A stretch of DNA of 7,612 bases. Source: Pseudomonadota bacterium (GTDB lineage Bacteria; Pseudomonadota; Alphaproteobacteria; Sphingomonadales; Sphingomonadaceae). The translations under genes and the position numbers were made by a program. Below the pieces are notes generated by a model. The model saw nothing but the letters and a program-made list of their open reading frames with translations, was not told the origin of the DNA and did no database searches. The DNA is taken from assembly GCA_029781465.1 (NCBI GenBank), contig JAKOWQ010000435.1, positions 1 through 7,612 on the forward strand, written 5' to 3'. Shown piece by piece: positions 5,590-7,612 of the stretch (positions within the stretch are counted from its first letter, which is position 1; each line of letters starts with the position of its first letter).

Positions 5590-6161
5590 TGGCCATACAG
5601 TCGATTCCCCGCACCGCGTTCAAGTCGCTGCTCGCCGGCTTTGCACTGGGCAGCGCCGCGCTGATCTCGATCTCGCAAACCGGCGCCCAGGCGATTGCCG
5701 GGCACAATTCGGACGCGCCGGTGAACTACGCCGCCGACCGGATCGAATTGCAGGACAAGGCCAACCGCGTGGTGCTTTCGGGCAATGTCGATATTTCGCA
5801 GGGAGGTCTTCGGCTTCAGGCGGCGCGGACGACGGTGGCCTACACCGATGCCGGGGAACTCAAAATCCAGCGCATCGATGCGACCGGCGGGGTTCATGTC
5901 ACCCGCGGCAACGAGAGCGCGCGCGGGGACGTGGCGATCTACGATTTCAATCGCCGGATCATCACTCTTGTTGGCAACGTTGCCCTTAACCGGGGCGGCG
6001 ATACGCTCAACGGGGGACGGTTGGTGATCGATCTCGCTTCGGGCATTGCCAGCGTCGACGGACGAGCGGGCGGCGGCTCTTCGGCGGTTGGCGCCCCGGT
6101 CGGCTCGTCCAAGGGCGGACGCGTTTCGGGGACTTTTTCGGTTCCCAAGCACGGCAACTGA
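5589..6161 (+). CDS. lptA: LPS transport periplasmic protein LptA
   Basis: A 190-residue periplasmic protein of the OstA family that forms the bridge carrying lipopolysaccharide from LptC to LptD in the outer membrane. A signal peptide is visible: basic residues near the start, a hydrophobic core at about 13-28, and a probable cut after AQA (about 34). The OstA-like beta region follows, from about 45 to 155, with repeats such as VNYAADRIELQDKANRVVLS and GNVALNRGGDTLNGGRLVID. The last 30 residues are a Gly/Ser-rich, basic tail. I chose the ATG at 5589 because AGGA (5578-5581) lies seven bases before it; a GTG one codon earlier (5586) is also in frame. The lptB gene that commonly follows lptA in this group is not found next to it. 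Confidence 0.9.
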   Translation: MAIQSIPRTAFKSLLAGFALGSAALISISQTGAQAIAGHNSDAPVNYAADRIELQDKANRVVLSGNVDISQGGLRLQAARTTVAYTDAGELKIQRIDATGGVHVTRGNESARGDVAIYDFNRRIITLVGNVALNRGGDTLNGGRLVIDLASGIASVDGRAGGGSSAVGAPVGSSKGGRVSGTFSVPKHGN

Positions 6162-6175
6162 TCCGTCCCCCGGCG

Positions 6176-7351
6176 ATGGACCGCCCGGAGCTCTGCCGCT
6201 TGTTGCTCGCTCTGGTCGGGACCGGGGACGAGGCGCCGCTGAAGGAACTTGGCGCCGGGGACTGGCAGGCGCTGGATTCGCTCGCCGCCGCTCACCGCCT
6301 TCAAGGAATCTTGCACGCCAGGCACCGCGACAATCAGGCGATACCCGCCCCACTCCGCGCGGGCTGGCAAGCGGTGCACCGCGGCAACGCGATGATAGCC
6401 CTGGTCCAGCGCGCAGAACTTGGCGAGACGGCGCGTCTGTTGCAGGCCGGAGGAATCGATCCACTTGTGCTCAAGGGCGGGTGGCTGGCCTGGCATGCCT
6501 ATCCTGAGCCCGCGCAGCGCCCGCTGCGCGACATCGATCTGCTGTTGCCCGAATCCCGTTTCATCGATGGCTGGAATCTGCTCTGCGCGGCCGGTTATCG
6601 CCCTTCCGAGGCGCCCGATCTGCCGCTCGCGCAGTTGCTTGAGGTTGACAAGAGCCCACCGCCGCTGATCGCCCCGCGCGGCACACCGATCGAGTTGCAT
6701 CTGCACGCCTGGTTCCCCGAGGGTCGGCTCGAATATTTCAATCCACCGCCCGACGATGCGGGCCTGTTCGCGCGCGCCTCGCGCGGCGACGATGGCGTGC
6801 TCCACCCGAGCACCGAGGATATGCTCGCTCATCTGGTGATCCATGCGCTCTACAGCCACCGGCTCGATTGCGGGCCACTGCTGCTGTCCGATGTCGATTT
6901 CCTGCTCGCCAGCGGCGCTTTTGACTGGGACGCATTCTGGAGCCGGGCCATGGCCGCGGGCTGGGCGGAAGGGGGGCGTCTGGTACTCGAACTGGTTGCC
7001 CGGTATCGGGTGACCGCCGCTATCGATCTGGGCAAGGCTCCGGTTCCGCCCACCCCGCCCGAACTGCTTGCAACCGCGCAGGAGCTTTTGCTGCAGGATC
7101 TCGACACCCGGTCCAGCGCCTCCTTCGCGGCCTCCGGGCTGACCGGCGGATTGGCGAACCTCTGGCCGCGCATCACCCGCCGCGTCTCCGCCGGGGAAGG
7201 GCATGTGCATCACCGCGACAGCGCGGCCGAAGGGGGCTATCTCAGGTGGGCGGCAAACAGATTGGGGCGTACGATGGGTGATCTTTTCCGCGCGGATGTC
7301 CGCCGCCAGTCGCGCCAGCTGGCCCGGTTGAACCGTTGGCTAGCCCGGTGA
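6176..7351 (+). CDS. Nucleotidyltransferase family protein (PF14907 type)
   Basis: A 391-residue protein with the features of the uncharacterised nucleotidyltransferase family often found in polysaccharide clusters. The core runs from about 85 to 185: LVLKGGWLAW (97-106) with Lys100, RPLRDIDLLLP (115-125) with the metal-binding pair Asp119 and Asp121, and IELHLHAWF (172-180) with Glu173 as a candidate third acidic residue. A helical C-terminal half follows (about 210-390), ending in a very basic Arg-rich tail. The substrate is unknown; the family resembles minimal nucleotidyltransferases that move a nucleoside monophosphate. It starts 14 bases after lptA with no obvious ribosome binding site, and its TGA overlaps the GTG start of the WcaI-like glycosyltransferase, so the two are likely translated together. 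That link points to a role in extracellular polysaccharide production. Confidence 0.8.
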   Translation: MDRPELCRLLLALVGTGDEAPLKELGAGDWQALDSLAAAHRLQGILHARHRDNQAIPAPLRAGWQAVHRGNAMIALVQRAELGETARLLQAGGIDPLVLKGGWLAWHAYPEPAQRPLRDIDLLLPESRFIDGWNLLCAAGYRPSEAPDLPLAQLLEVDKSPPPLIAPRGTPIELHLHAWFPEGRLEYFNPPPDDAGLFARASRGDDGVLHPSTEDMLAHLVIHALYSHRLDCGPLLLSDVDFLLASGAFDWDAFWSRAMAAGWAEGGRLVLELVARYRVTAAIDLGKAPVPPTPPELLATAQELLLQDLDTRSSASFAASGLTGGLANLWPRITRRVSAGEGHVHHRDSAAEGGYLRWAANRLGRTMGDLFRADVRRQSRQLARLNRWLAR

Positions 7352-7612
7352 ATCGGGCCAATATCCTGTTCGTCGGGCTCAACTACGCGCCCGAACCGGT
7401 CGGTATCGGGCCTTATTCGCAGGGCCTGGCCCAAGCCCTGGCCGCCCGCGGGCACCGTGTCGAGGCCGTGGTCGGCAAACCCTATTACCCGCAGTGGCGA
7501 ACCTACCCCGGATTTGCCGGTGGCGGCTGGAGCACGGCCCAGGAGGATGGGGTAGCCGTCACCCGGTGCCCGCATTACGTTCCGGCCAATCCCTCAGGGG
7601 CAAGGCGGATCG
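7348..7612 (+). CDS. WcaI-like glycosyltransferase, GT4 family (5' part)
   Basis: The window holds the first 88 codons of a gene that continues past the edge. The start is GTG at 7348-7350, overlapping the stop of the nucleotidyltransferase gene in a GTGA arrangement; no ATG is near. The N-terminus matches the first Rossmann fold of GT4-type transferases of the colanic-acid WcaI kind: ILFVGLNYAPEPVGIG (6-21), a helix ending in LAARGHRVEAVVG (31-43), then KPYYPQW (44-50) and the segment VTRCPHYVPANPSG (71-84). Such enzymes transfer a sugar from a nucleotide-sugar to a lipid-linked intermediate during exopolysaccharide assembly at the inner membrane. The sugar cannot be read from this part. Confidence 0.85.
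   Translation, partial: MNRANILFVGLNYAPEPVGIGPYSQGLAQALAARGHRVEAVVGKPYYPQWRTYPGFAGGGWSTAQEDGVAVTRCPHYVPANPSGARRI

Noticed and set aside
5939..7213. Long open frame (424 codons) on the minus strand across lptA and the nucleotidyltransferase gene
   Set aside because: It is antisense to two coherent coding regions, has a low-complexity composition and no recognisable motif. The same applies to the minus-strand frame at 5394-6464.
1..7612. CRISPR arrays, tRNA or rRNA genes, insertion sequences, phage genes
   Set aside because: I found no regularly spaced repeats, cloverleaf-like RNA, transposase motifs or terminal inverted repeats with target duplications anywhere in the window.

Overview
The window is a GC-rich stretch of an alphaproteobacterial chromosome, most likely of the order Sphingomonadales (Erythrobacteraceae or Sphingomonadaceae). 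I base this on gene content and protein flavour: a gltB-gltD pair, a short RNase D-type exonuclease directly ahead of lptC-lptA, a small membrane-anchored LuxR protein paired with a DUF4199 membrane protein, and a WcaI-like glycosyltransferase. This placement comes from recognising families by eye, not from a database search. I see no mobile element, rRNA, tRNA or CRISPR array.

Layout. (1) Bases 1-1509, plus strand: the last 21 codons of a gene that is probably gltB, then complete gltD; together they encode NADPH-dependent glutamate synthase. (2) Bases 1511-2543, minus strand: luxR-type regulator then DUF4199 membrane protein, separated by a 91-base spacer rich in inverted repeats. The DUF4199 gene converges on gltD with one base between the stop codons. 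(3) Bases 2616-3503, plus: an orphan ATP-grasp protein, divergent from the luxR-type gene. (4) Bases 3504-3562: a long imperfect palindrome filling the gap between the convergent ATP-grasp and ung genes. (5) Bases 3561-4247, minus: ung, uracil-DNA glycosylase. (6) Bases 4312-6161, plus: rnd-like exonuclease, lptC and lptA, closely packed and probably one operon; LptC and LptA form the periplasmic part of the lipopolysaccharide transport bridge. (7) Bases 6176-7612, plus: a PF14907-type nucleotidyltransferase whose stop codon overlaps the GTG start of a WcaI-like glycosyltransferase that runs off the window. This looks like the start of an exopolysaccharide cluster, placed where lptB would usually follow lptA.

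Most of the window is housekeeping. The parts that deserve a second look are the small two-gene membrane system (tethered HTH protein plus DUF4199) with its competing hairpins and possible leaderless promoter, the palindrome between the ATP-grasp gene and ung, and the abrupt change from lptA to exopolysaccharide genes without lptB.
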